Shown: piece by piece, positions 52,413-59,485 of the stretch
How the letters are laid out: every line of letters starts with the position of its first letter
How positions within the stretch are numbered: the first letter of the stretch is position 1
NCBI GenBank assembly: GCA_041649995.1
Contig: JBAZMA010000001.1
Coordinates: 62,001-126,000, forward strand
Origin: JBAZMA01 sp041649995
Lineage (GTDB): Bacteria > Omnitrophota > Gorgyraeia > Velamenicoccales > Velamenicoccaceae
DNA length: 64,000 bases
Reading direction: 5' to 3'
The notes under the pieces: generated by a model
Told to the model about the DNA's origin: nothing
Seen by the model: only the letters and a program-made list of their open reading frames with translations
The model's database searches: none
Made by a program: the position numbers and the translations under genes

Positions 52413-52607
52413 ATGTCGAATGGGAATAACGGGTTTCTCACGGTTACGGAGGCAGCCAGGCTGGTCGGCGTTTCTGCCAAGACCATCGTGCGCTGGGAGA
52501 AGGCCGGAAAAGTCCGCCGTTCCAAACGCGATTTCCGGGGCTGGCGCGTTTTTGACGAGAAAGACTTGAGAAAACTTAAGGCGTTTCGAGAAACGATTTT
52601 TTATTAA
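52413..52607 (+). CDS. small MerR/excisionase-type HTH protein
   Basis: A 64-residue protein that is nearly only a winged helix (LTVTEAARLVGVSAKTIVRWEKAGKVRRSKRDFRGWRVFDEKDLRKL). There is no ligand or dimerisation domain. It is the first gene of the exopolysaccharide locus, 24 bases before the exporter gene, and so is probably the local regulator; the phased repeats upstream may be its own site. Confidence 0.8.
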   Translation: MSNGNNGFLTVTEAARLVGVSAKTIVRWEKAGKVRRSKRDFRGWRVFDEKDLRKLKAFRETIFY

Positions 52608-52631
52608 AGCTATCCCAAGGAGGGATTTGCC

Positions 52632-53489
52632 ATGGTCACCATGAAAAGAGCGGGAATAATCATTTGTTTAGCGGTTTGGTCGTTCGGGTTCGTCCTCAAC
52701 GCCTCGGAATTGGAGGTCGTGGAAGAACAGCCCGTCGAAGAGGTCCCTGTCCAGGGGCAGCAGCCTCAGGACCAGCAGGTCAAGGATGGTGGAGAAAAGC
52801 CTTCAGAGGTTCTTCTCATCAGGGCCGATGATCCCGCGGGTGTCGCGACTCCCGCCCAAAAGACCAGGCCTCTTCCGGCGCCTGTGGCCAAGGTTGATGA
52901 ACCCACGCGCTACACGCTGGGGCCTGAAGATGTCCTGGAGATCATTGTCAGGAGGCATACAGAATTCAGCGGCCGCTATCACATCAACGGCGAAGGCAAG
53001 ATCCAGTATAAATTCGTCGGGGATATCGAAGTCGCCGGCTTGACCAAAACGGAAGTCAAGGACCGCATTACGCAGATCCTCGCGAAATTCATCATTAATC
53101 CGGATGTGGACGTGACCATCCTGGAATATCGCAGCAAGGTCATTTATGTTATCGGCGAGGTTGGGGCACCGGGAAAATATTACATGAAATCCGACAAGAT
53201 CTCTTTGCGCGAAGCGGTTGTTCAGGCGGGATTGCCGACTTTGTCGGCTTCCATGAGGCGGACGCAGCTGATCCGCCCCGACAAGACAGGCGCGCCCAAG
53301 GAATCCAAGGTGGACCTTTACGCCCTGTTATATGAAGGTAAGCTGGATTTAGACAGGGATATGATCCCAGGGGACGTCCTTGTCGTGCCCGCAACGCTCT
53401 TCGCCAAGATCGCCCGCATCATCAATCCTATCGCCCAGCCTGTCTTGCAATCCGACAGCCTCAGGCGCGCGGGCACAGGCGGTTTTTAG
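52632..53489 (+). CDS. polysaccharide export protein, Wza family
   Basis: A 285-residue exported protein with signal peptide (AGIIICLAVWSFGFVLNAS), a Glu/Gln/Pro-rich linker to about 85, a Poly_export domain (YTLGPEDVLEIIVRRHTEFSGRYHINGEGKIQ, about 93-175) and one SLBB domain (VIYVIGEVGAPGKYYMKSDKISLREAVVQAGL). It lacks an obvious lipobox cysteine, unlike Wza. It should form the periplasmic/outer-membrane outlet for the polymer made by the genes downstream. Confidence 0.9.
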   Translation: MVTMKRAGIIICLAVWSFGFVLNASELEVVEEQPVEEVPVQGQQPQDQQVKDGGEKPSEVLLIRADDPAGVATPAQKTRPLPAPVAKVDEPTRYTLGPEDVLEIIVRRHTEFSGRYHINGEGKIQYKFVGDIEVAGLTKTEVKDRITQILAKFIINPDVDVTILEYRSKVIYVIGEVGAPGKYYMKSDKISLREAVVQAGLPTLSASMRRTQLIRPDKTGAPKESKVDLYALLYEGKLDLDRDMIPGDVLVVPATLFAKIARIINPIAQPVLQSDSLRRAGTGGF

Positions 53490-53581
53490 GACAGAATATT
53501 TAAAGGTATGAGCACGAAGATTGTTGTTTGAAGCTAAGGTAGGCGAAAAGATAACGTTAGGCGGATTTAAAGGAAAATGAC

Positions 53582-53682
53582 ATTACCCCTTGTGTCAGCC
53601 ATCTTGAAAATTTCTTTCTGCAGCCAGTCCTCACAGAGTTCGGACGGGCATCCAGATATTTTCAAGATACACTGAGGGGTTA
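53582..53682 (+). promoter_or_regulatory. candidate structured leader RNA, copy B
   Basis: ACCCC 53585-53589 pairs with GGGGT 53676-53680; GTGT 53592-53595 with ACAC 53669-53672; ATCTTGAAAATTTC 53601-53614 with GATATTTTCAAGAT 53655-53668 (one mismatch); inner GTCC 53627-53630 with GGAC 53642-53645. The nested stems enclose a CTC/GAG mini-hairpin. Confidence 0.8.
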
Positions 53683-53706
53683 ATCCGCCAGAGGCGGATC
53701 AAGGAG
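53683..53706 (+). promoter_or_regulatory. hairpin abutting the ribosome binding site
   Basis: ATCCGCC-AGA-GGCGGAT (53683-53699), then AAGGAG (53701-53706) and the ATG at 53713. Same loop AGA as at 11971. Confidence 0.7.
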
Positions 53707-53712
53707 AAAAAC

Positions 53713-55041
53713 ATGAACGAATCATTGATGAACGCGACACAGGTGCCCATGAGGTATCTGAAGATATTTTTCCGGCGCAAATGGTACCTGCTTGTGCCTA
53801 TTGTCGTCGGCCTGATCGGCGGCATTGTGGCAGGCGCCCTGCTGCCGAAAGTGTATGAGTCGTCCAGCGTGGTCATGATCGAAGAGGAAAAGACCCTGAA
53901 TCCTTTGATCAGCGGCCTGGCCGTCTCCAGCGACCTCACCAGCCGCATGAGGACCGTCCGCGAGCAGATCCTGGGATGGAACAGCCTCGTGCAACTCGTG
54001 GACCGCCTTGACCTGGCCAGGAACATCAAAAGTCAGCTGGATTACGAAAAACTGGTGTTAAGCCTTCGCAACAAGATCATTGTCCGCATGAGCGGGCCCA
54101 GCCTTATCAAACTTTCCTACAGCAGCAAAGAGCCCCAGGAAGCCAAGAAGGTCGTACAGACCGTCAACGATATTTTTATCGAGGAGAATATGAAGTCTCA
54201 GGAAAAGGAATCCTCGATCGCCATCAATTTTCTCAAAGATCAGATCCAGGTTTACGCCCGCAAGATCAAGGAAGCCGAAGTCGCCGAGATGAGAGAGAAC
54301 CTCAAAGACCTTCTCATTGATTCGACGGAAGAGCATCCCATGGTCAAAGACCTGCGGATCCAGATCACGCAGAAGGAAGCGGAACTGGAAAAAGAGAACT
54401 TCGACGTGGAGAAGGCCAAGCCTATCCCGAACACCAACCCTCTTTATGAATCCCTGATCAAACAGCGCCTGGACACGGTCACCCAACAGCTGGAATCCGG
54501 TTCTTCCACGGCCGGGCTCACGCCGCTGGACAAGATCAATCCCGTCAAGACAGGTTCCGACGAACAGCTCTACAACCTTTTGTTGCTGGACAAGATGGAC
54601 GCGACCATGGCGCGCGATGCCAAGGTCAATGAGACCATCTATAACATGCTTCTGCAGCGCCTGGAAACAGCCAAGATCACGCAAAGGCTGGAAGCCTCCA
54701 AACAGGGGACCCGTTACACCGTGCTGGACCCTCCGCGCCTGCCTTTGAAGCCCGTCAAGCCGAACAAGACCCTGGTCGCCTTTATCGGCGTCTTCCTGGG
54801 CGCGTGTTTCGGCGTGGGATTGATCCTGCTTTTGGAATTCACGGACCATTCTCTTCTGGGCCTCGATGAGGCCAAGGAGTTCCTTGAGCTGCCCGTTTTG
54901 GGAGGTATTTCCAAGATTCTTACCGAAGAGGATATCGCGATCAGCCGGGAACGCAGCCGGTTCAAGACAGCCGTTTTTGTGGTGGTCAGCACGCTGCTGG
55001 TGCTTGTGACAAGCCTGTATTCGTTCCTTCAAAAACCATAA
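53713..55041 (+). CDS. polysaccharide chain-length/co-polymerase protein (Wzz/GumC type)
   Basis: A 442-residue inner-membrane protein with two membrane segments (about 29-48, YLLVPIVVGLIGGIVAGALL, and 415-437) bracketing a periplasmic coiled coil, and the PxxP-like segment DPPRLPLKPVKPNK before the second segment. It is the Wzc N-terminal half without its kinase; the kinase is the separate gene at 56709. It controls polymer length and export together with the Wza-type protein upstream. Its leader carries copy B of the structured RNA. Confidence 0.9.
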   Translation: MNESLMNATQVPMRYLKIFFRRKWYLLVPIVVGLIGGIVAGALLPKVYESSSVVMIEEEKTLNPLISGLAVSSDLTSRMRTVREQILGWNSLVQLVDRLDLARNIKSQLDYEKLVLSLRNKIIVRMSGPSLIKLSYSSKEPQEAKKVVQTVNDIFIEENMKSQEKESSIAINFLKDQIQVYARKIKEAEVAEMRENLKDLLIDSTEEHPMVKDLRIQITQKEAELEKENFDVEKAKPIPNTNPLYESLIKQRLDTVTQQLESGSSTAGLTPLDKINPVKTGSDEQLYNLLLLDKMDATMARDAKVNETIYNMLLQRLETAKITQRLEASKQGTRYTVLDPPRLPLKPVKPNKTLVAFIGVFLGACFGVGLILLLEFTDHSLLGLDEAKEFLELPVLGGISKILTEEDIAISRERSRFKTAVFVVVSTLLVLVTSLYSFLQKP

Positions 55042-55044
55042 GAT

Positions 55045-55455
55045 AAATTAAGAATTAATAATGAAGAATTGAAGAACAAAAAAGATATCGTCCAAAGGAC
55101 TTACCTCTTCGCTCTTCATGTCATAAAGTTTGTCAGGCTTCTTCCTAGAGAAACAGCATCTTTTGTGCTAGGGAAACAGCTCGCGGCTTCCGGGACATCG
55201 GTGGCTGCTAATATTGAAGAAGCCCAAGGCGCTTTTAGCAAAGATGATTTTGTTTACAAAATGCAAACAGCTTACAAAGAAGCGCTAGAGACTAATCTTT
55301 GGCTTCGTCTTGTAAGGGATGCCGAGATTGTCAAAAATGATGAAATAGAACGTCTTATTCGAGAATCGGTCGAATTAAAGAAAATCCTGGCAAGCATTGT
55401 CAAGAGGTCCAAAGAAGGTAATAGGGTTTAATTCTTCATTCTTAATTCTTAATTT
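55045..55455 (+). mobile_element. S23 element with terminal inverted repeats
   Basis: A 411-base unit. Left repeat 55045-55070 and right repeat 55430-55455 are 26 bases each with one mismatch, built of 7-base units such as TAAGAAT and GAAGAAT. The S23 reading frame fills the interior exactly: its TTG start is the end of the left repeat and its TAA stop overlaps the right repeat. It lies between two exopolysaccharide genes. A deleted copy is at 57489-57718. Confidence 0.75.
55069..55431 (+). CDS. S23/IVP-type four-helix-bundle protein
   Basis: A 120-residue all-helical protein with the family pattern VIKFVRLLPRETASFVLGKQLAASGTSVAANIEEAQGAFSKDDFVYKMQTAYKEALETNLWLRLV. The family includes proteins encoded in intervening sequences of 23S rRNA genes and Avd of diversity-generating retroelements; the usual role is unknown and nucleic-acid binding is suspected. 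The only plausible start is TTG at 55069, and no ribosome site is obvious. Its GC content is far lower than that of the neighbours. It interrupts the exopolysaccharide operon. Confidence 0.85.
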   Translation: MKNKKDIVQRTYLFALHVIKFVRLLPRETASFVLGKQLAASGTSVAANIEEAQGAFSKDDFVYKMQTAYKEALETNLWLRLVRDAEIVKNDEIERLIRESVELKKILASIVKRSKEGNRV

Positions 55456-55483
55456 TTAATTGTTAAGGCCTGAGGACTGACAC

Positions 55484-56452
55484 ATGTACGAACAATTCTA
55501 TAATCTTAAAGAAAAGCCGTTCAATAACAATCCGGATCCCAAGTATTTCTATCCGAGCCCGATTCACGCCGAGGCGCTCGACCGCCTGCATTATGCCATC
55601 CTGGAGCGAAAGGGGTTTGTGGTCATCACTGGGGAAATCGGCTCGGGCAAGACCACGGTCTGCCGGGCCCTGCTTCGGAAATTGAACACGGATGTCAACG
55701 AGATCTGCATGATCACCAACACCCACCTGAACTCCAAGGAGCTCCTGGTGGCCATCCTGGAAGATCTGAAAGTCCCCTATAAATCGGGGACCAAGGTCAG
55801 GTTGTTGAGCCAGCTTAATGATTATCTCCTGAAGAAAATGGAAGAGGATGTCAACGTGATCCTCATTATTGATGAGGCCCAGAATCTGACGCCTTCGGTG
55901 CTCGAGGAAGTGAGGATGCTTTCCAATCTGGAAACAGATACCGATAAGCTCATCCAGATCGTCCTGATGGGCCAGCCGCAGCTCAGGGAAAAGCTCAAGC
56001 TGAAGGAATTGGAGCAGTTCAAACAGAGGATCGCCGTCCATTACCACCTCTATCCGCTGACGCTTGAGGAAACATTCGGTTATGTGCAACACCGCCTGGC
56101 CATGGCCTCCATCAACGGCGCCCTTCAGATCTTTACGCCTCAGGCTGTTGAAGCGATGTATAGCTTTACCAACGGCGTGCCCAGGCTCATCAATTACGCC
56201 TGCGACAACGCCCTTTTGACCGGGTTTGTCTATGAACGTTCATCCGTGGACAAGGATATCATGGAAGAAGTGGCCAGCGAATTTCACCTGAAGATCATGG
56301 GGGACGAGACAGAACCTGACACAGTCTGCTGTCCGCAGTGCCAGGAATTCAATAACTGTTCGACAAAATGGGTCAGGGCGGAAAAAGGCCAGAAACAGGT
56401 CTGTTGTGAAAAGTGCGTCCGGTTCGGCGCTTGCCACCGGATATCGATTTAA
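55484..56452 (+). CDS. ExeA/GspA-like AAA ATPase with C-terminal cysteine cluster
   Basis: A 322-residue protein of the MSHA/ExeA or XrtA-associated ATPase type: MYEQFYNLKEKPFNNNPDPKYFY start, Walker A GEIGSGKT (50-57), Walker B ILIIDEAQNL and sensor MGQPQLR. Residues 280-320 add a cysteine-rich tail (CCPQCQEFNNC...CCEKCVRFGAC) that could bind zinc or an Fe-S cluster and is not part of the usual family. Such ATPases accompany capsule and exosortase loci. No transmembrane segment. Confidence 0.8.
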   Translation: MYEQFYNLKEKPFNNNPDPKYFYPSPIHAEALDRLHYAILERKGFVVITGEIGSGKTTVCRALLRKLNTDVNEICMITNTHLNSKELLVAILEDLKVPYKSGTKVRLLSQLNDYLLKKMEEDVNVILIIDEAQNLTPSVLEEVRMLSNLETDTDKLIQIVLMGQPQLREKLKLKELEQFKQRIAVHYHLYPLTLEETFGYVQHRLAMASINGALQIFTPQAVEAMYSFTNGVPRLINYACDNALLTGFVYERSSVDKDIMEEVASEFHLKIMGDETEPDTVCCPQCQEFNNCSTKWVRAEKGQKQVCCEKCVRFGACHRISI

Positions 56453-56469
56453 GGAAAGGTAAAATAACA

Positions 56470-56568
56470 TTACCCCTTGTGTAAACATCTTGAAAATTTC
56501 TGTCTGCGACCAGTTCTCGCAGAGCTCAAACGGGCATCCGGATATTTTCAAGATACACTGCGGGGTTA
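56470..56568 (+). promoter_or_regulatory. candidate structured leader RNA, copy C
   Basis: ACCCC 56472-56476 pairs with GGGGT 56562-56566; GTGT 56479-56482 with ACAC 56555-56558; ATCTTGAAAATTTC 56487-56500 with GATATTTTCAAGAT 56541-56554; inner GTT 56513-56515 with AAC 56529-56531, plus CTC/GAG mini-hairpin. It starts 18 bases after the ATPase gene. Confidence 0.8.
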
Positions 56569-56612
56569 TCCAGAAAGGATAGGCCTCCGCATTCCACATA
56601 GCGGAGGGCCTA
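56567..56612. repeat. single hairpin repeat, same family as 11637
   Basis: ATCCAGAAAGGAT then AGGCCTCCGC...GCGGAGGGCCT, the unit found in tandem at 11637-11770. Confidence 0.75.
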
Positions 56613-56641
56613 ATCCGGCCTGAGGCGTAATTAAGGAAAAA

Positions 56642-56702
56642 TAACTTTATCCCTTGCGTGATACGCAGCGGGATTAATTTCGCCGAAGGCGAAATTAAGG
56701 AG
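56642..56702 (+). promoter_or_regulatory. reduced leader copy D and hairpin at the ribosome site
   Basis: ATCCC 56649-56653 pairs with GGGAT 56670-56674 and GCGT 56656-56659 with ACGC 56663-56666, the same outer stems as copies A-C (CCTTG(T/C)GT...AC(A/G)C) but with the large inner domain absent. It is followed by a 9-11-bp stem AATTTCGCC-GAA-GGCGAAATT (56676-56696) running into AAGGAG and the ATG at 56709. Confidence 0.65.
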
Positions 56703-56708
56703 ACAATC

Positions 56709-57485
56709 ATGGGTAAGTTTACTGAAGCGCTCAAAAAAGCCGCGGAAAAAAGGATCGAGCGGGTTGAGAAAAAAGAAGAGGTCAAACCGTATATTATACG
56801 TACGGTCGCGGATTCCAAGATCGATCCGCATATTGTCGCTTATTTTGATCCATCTTCTCCTGTCGCAGAACAGTACAGGATCTTGCGCACCAATCTCCTG
56901 GCGATGGAAAAGCCTCACGCGCCCAAAGTGCTGGCGATCTCAAGCGCCATACACGGAGAAGGCAAAACCGTCACGTCCATCAATCTGGCGATCACATACG
57001 CGCAGGATTTAAATAAAAAATCCATCCTTCTGGTGGACGCCGACCTTCGCAAGGGGACTTTGTCCAAGGCCCTGGGGCTCAAGCCCGATAAAGGTTTTTC
57101 CGATATCTTATCCGACGGCGCGAGCCCGGACGACGCGCTTCTGAACATCGGTATCGACAACCTGCACATTCTTCCGGCCGGCAACAGGCCCCATAATCCG
57201 GTGGAACTCCTTTCTTCGCAGAAGGCCAGGCAAATCCTCAATGAATTCAGGAATAAGTATGATTACGTGATATTCGACTGCCCGCCGGTGATCCCGGTGA
57301 CGGACGCGGGCGTGCTGGGGCCCATGTGCGACGGCGTTATCATGGTCCTTCAGGCCGGCCGGACGCAAAGGGGTGTCGTGGTTCATGCCCAGGACCGTCT
57401 GGGGGCTGTCAGGGCCAGGGTCCTCGGCTATGTCATGACGAACATCGAGTATCATATACCGGAATATATTTACAGGTACTTATAG
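56709..57485 (+). CDS. bacterial tyrosine kinase (BY-kinase, CpsD/Wzc C-terminal type)
   Basis: A 258-residue cytoplasmic kinase with Walker A GEGKT (Lys86), Walker A' ILLVDADLRKG and Walker B YVIFDCPPVIPVTDAG. The tail EYHIPEYIYRYL supplies the tyrosine cluster that is autophosphorylated. Together with the protein at 53713 it rebuilds a split Wzc that controls polymerisation. The ATG at 56709 after AAGGAGA is preferred; the frame continues upstream only through the hairpin. Its leader is the most structured of the locus. Confidence 0.95.
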   Translation: MGKFTEALKKAAEKRIERVEKKEEVKPYIIRTVADSKIDPHIVAYFDPSSPVAEQYRILRTNLLAMEKPHAPKVLAISSAIHGEGKTVTSINLAITYAQDLNKKSILLVDADLRKGTLSKALGLKPDKGFSDILSDGASPDDALLNIGIDNLHILPAGNRPHNPVELLSSQKARQILNEFRNKYDYVIFDCPPVIPVTDAGVLGPMCDGVIMVLQAGRTQRGVVVHAQDRLGAVRARVLGYVMTNIEYHIPEYIYRYL

Positions 57486-57488
57486 TAG

Positions 57489-57718
57489 AATTAAGAATTA
57501 ATAATGAAGAATGAAGAATTGAAGAACAAGGCCAAGCAGGCAAGCAGCAAACAGCAAAAAGCATTTAATAATGAAGAATGAAGAATTGAAGAACAAAAAA
57601 GATATTGTCGGAAGGCCTACCTCTTCGCTCTTCATGTCATAAAATCTTCTTTTTAATGCAAACAGCAGATGTCAAGAAAAGGAAAGTGTTTTAATTCTTC
57701 ATTCTTAATTCTTAATTT
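57489..57718 (+). mobile_element. internally deleted S23 element, with a second left end
   Basis: Left-type repeats at 57489-57520 and again at 57563-57594, right repeat 57693-57718. Between them 57586-57642 matches the start of the S23 gene at 55069 (TTGAAGAACAAAAAAGATAT, then TACCTCTTCGCTCTTCATGT) and 57655-57692 matches its interior and end (ATGCAAACAGC, GTCAAGA); about 200 bases of the middle are missing. The left repeats carry one more GAAGAAT unit than the intact element. No protein can be made. Confidence 0.8.
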
Positions 57719-57764
57719 TTAATTATTGCGATTGGTCATTTAGAAGTATTTTTGGAGGTAATTA

Positions 57765-58163
57765 ATGTACAGAAGGACATTGTTTCAGAGCTTCAAGCTC
57801 GCGCTGGAGGGGATCCGGTTCATGGTGCGCAGCGAACAGAACATGAGGATCCATTTGTTTTTCGCGGTTTTTGCCGTGGTGCTGTCCCTGTTGCTTAAGA
57901 TTTCGCCGCTGGAATTTATTTTTATCATTTTTGCCATTGTTCTTGTCTTGATCACCGAAACAGCCAATACGGCCTTTGAGCTGCTTCTGGATTTCGTGCA
58001 TGGCGACAAATATCACCCGGACGTCAAACTGCTCAAGGATATCGCTGCCGGAGGGGTTTTTATCGCCGCCGTAAACGCCTTTATTATAGGCGTTGTTGTT
58101 TTCGGGCCCAGGCTGCTGGGGATGGCAGGCCTGCAACTGATTTGTAAAAGGGGGGAAATGTGA
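57765..58163 (+). CDS. undecaprenol/diacylglycerol kinase
   Basis: A 132-residue membrane protein of the DgkA/UdpK family with three membrane segments and the catalytic ETANTAFELLLD (from residue 65) and KDIAAGGV motifs. In capsule loci the enzyme regenerates undecaprenyl phosphate, the lipid carrier for polymer units. GGAGG lies before the ATG. It overlaps the next gene by four bases (ATGTGA). Confidence 0.9.
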   Translation: MYRRTLFQSFKLALEGIRFMVRSEQNMRIHLFFAVFAVVLSLLLKISPLEFIFIIFAIVLVLITETANTAFELLLDFVHGDKYHPDVKLLKDIAAGGVFIAAVNAFIIGVVVFGPRLLGMAGLQLICKRGEM

Positions 58164-59452
58164 GTTTAGCGGAAAAGATCAGAGCAAAGAAGGTCAGAAG
58201 CGCCGTCATCGGCCTTGGTTACGTGGGACTGCCTTTGGCTGTCGAGTTGGCGAAAGCCGGCATAGAGGTTGTGGGCATCGACCTGGACAAATCCAAAGTG
58301 GACGCTATCAACAACAAGAAGTCCTATATCCAGGATGTGCCAACGTCGGAAGTCGCGGGGTTGGTGTCCAAGGGGCTCCTGTCGGCCACAACGGCCTACA
58401 GCGCCCTGATGAACGTCGATACCATCAACATTTGCGTGCCGACGCCTTTGCGCAAGACCAAGGAGCCGGATATTTCCTATATCGTCAAATCGGCCGAGCA
58501 GATCGCGCGTTATCTTAAAAAAGGCCAGCTGATCATCCTGGAAAGCACGACTTATCCCGGAACGACCGATGAAGTGCTGCTGCCGATGTTCGAGGCCAGG
58601 GGCCTGAAGGCAGGCAAGGATTTTTATCTCGCTTTTTCGCCTGAACGCGTGGACCCGGCGAACAAGGCGTTTAAGACGCGCAATATCCCCAAAGTGGTGG
58701 GAGGGGTGACTCCGGCCTGCACCGAATCGGCCAGGGCCCTCTATGAGCACGCTGTCGATACCGTTCATCCGGTCTCATCTACGCGCGTCGCCGAAACCGT
58801 CAAGCTCCTTGAAAACACCTTTCGCGCGGTCAATATCGGCCTGGTCAATGAATTGGCCCTGATGTGCGACAAGATGGATATCAATGTCTGGGAAGTGATC
58901 GACGCGGCCAAGACGAAGCCTTTCGGCTTCATAGCTTTTTATCCGGGTCCGGGCTTGGGCGGCCATTGCATCCCCATAGACCCGCTTTATCTTTCCTGGA
59001 AGGCGCGTTCCTACGGGTTTGAGGCCCGCCTGATCGAACTGGCGGCGCAAATCAACAGCGCCATGCCGGAACACGTCATCACCAAGATCTCCGAGGCCCT
59101 GAATACCAGGGAAAAAAGCATTAAAGGAAGCCGTATCCTGGTGCTCGGCGTCGCCTACAAAAAGAACGTCAGCGATTACAGGGAATCCCCGGCCTTTGAA
59201 GTCATGGAAGGCCTTGTCCGCAGGGGCGCCCAAGTCAGCTACGCCGACCCCTTTGTGCCTTCATTCATCAACACGCATCTCAAAATGAAGGCCGTCAAGC
59301 CGACGCCGGAGGCTTTGAAGAAAGCCGATTGCGTCGTCATCATTACGGACCATGACGCGTTTGATTATCAGGCCGTCGTCAAGAATGCCAGGCTGATCGT
59401 CGATACGCGCAATGCCATTAAGTCGCCTTCGGGGAAGGTAGTGAAGCTGTAA
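58160..59452 (+). CDS. UDP-N-acetylglucosamine-type 6-dehydrogenase (WbpA/nucleotide-sugar dehydrogenase)
   Basis: A 430-residue NAD-dependent enzyme: N-terminal Rossmann motif GLGYVGLPLA, central LAFSPERVDP, catalytic Cys270 in GGHCIPIDP and C-terminal GVAYKKNVSDYRESP. It oxidises a UDP-N-acetylhexosamine or UDP-hexose to the uronic acid; the sequence is of the WbpA/TviB kind rather than UDP-glucose type. GTG start within the undecaprenol-kinase stop. Works with the epimerase at 60029. Confidence 0.9.
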   Translation: MSLAEKIRAKKVRSAVIGLGYVGLPLAVELAKAGIEVVGIDLDKSKVDAINNKKSYIQDVPTSEVAGLVSKGLLSATTAYSALMNVDTINICVPTPLRKTKEPDISYIVKSAEQIARYLKKGQLIILESTTYPGTTDEVLLPMFEARGLKAGKDFYLAFSPERVDPANKAFKTRNIPKVVGGVTPACTESARALYEHAVDTVHPVSSTRVAETVKLLENTFRAVNIGLVNELALMCDKMDINVWEVIDAAKTKPFGFIAFYPGPGLGGHCIPIDPLYLSWKARSYGFEARLIELAAQINSAMPEHVITKISEALNTREKSIKGSRILVLGVAYKKNVSDYRESPAFEVMEGLVRRGAQVSYADPFVPSFINTHLKMKAVKPTPEALKKADCVVIITDHDAFDYQAVVKNARLIVDTRNAIKSPSGKVVKL

Positions 59453-59485
59453 CAACCGAAGGATGACGGACAAGTTGATAAGTTT

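Noticed and set aside
55069..55431. Diversity-generating retroelement, because S23 resembles Avd
   Set aside because: No reverse transcriptase, template repeat or variable repeat is found in the window.
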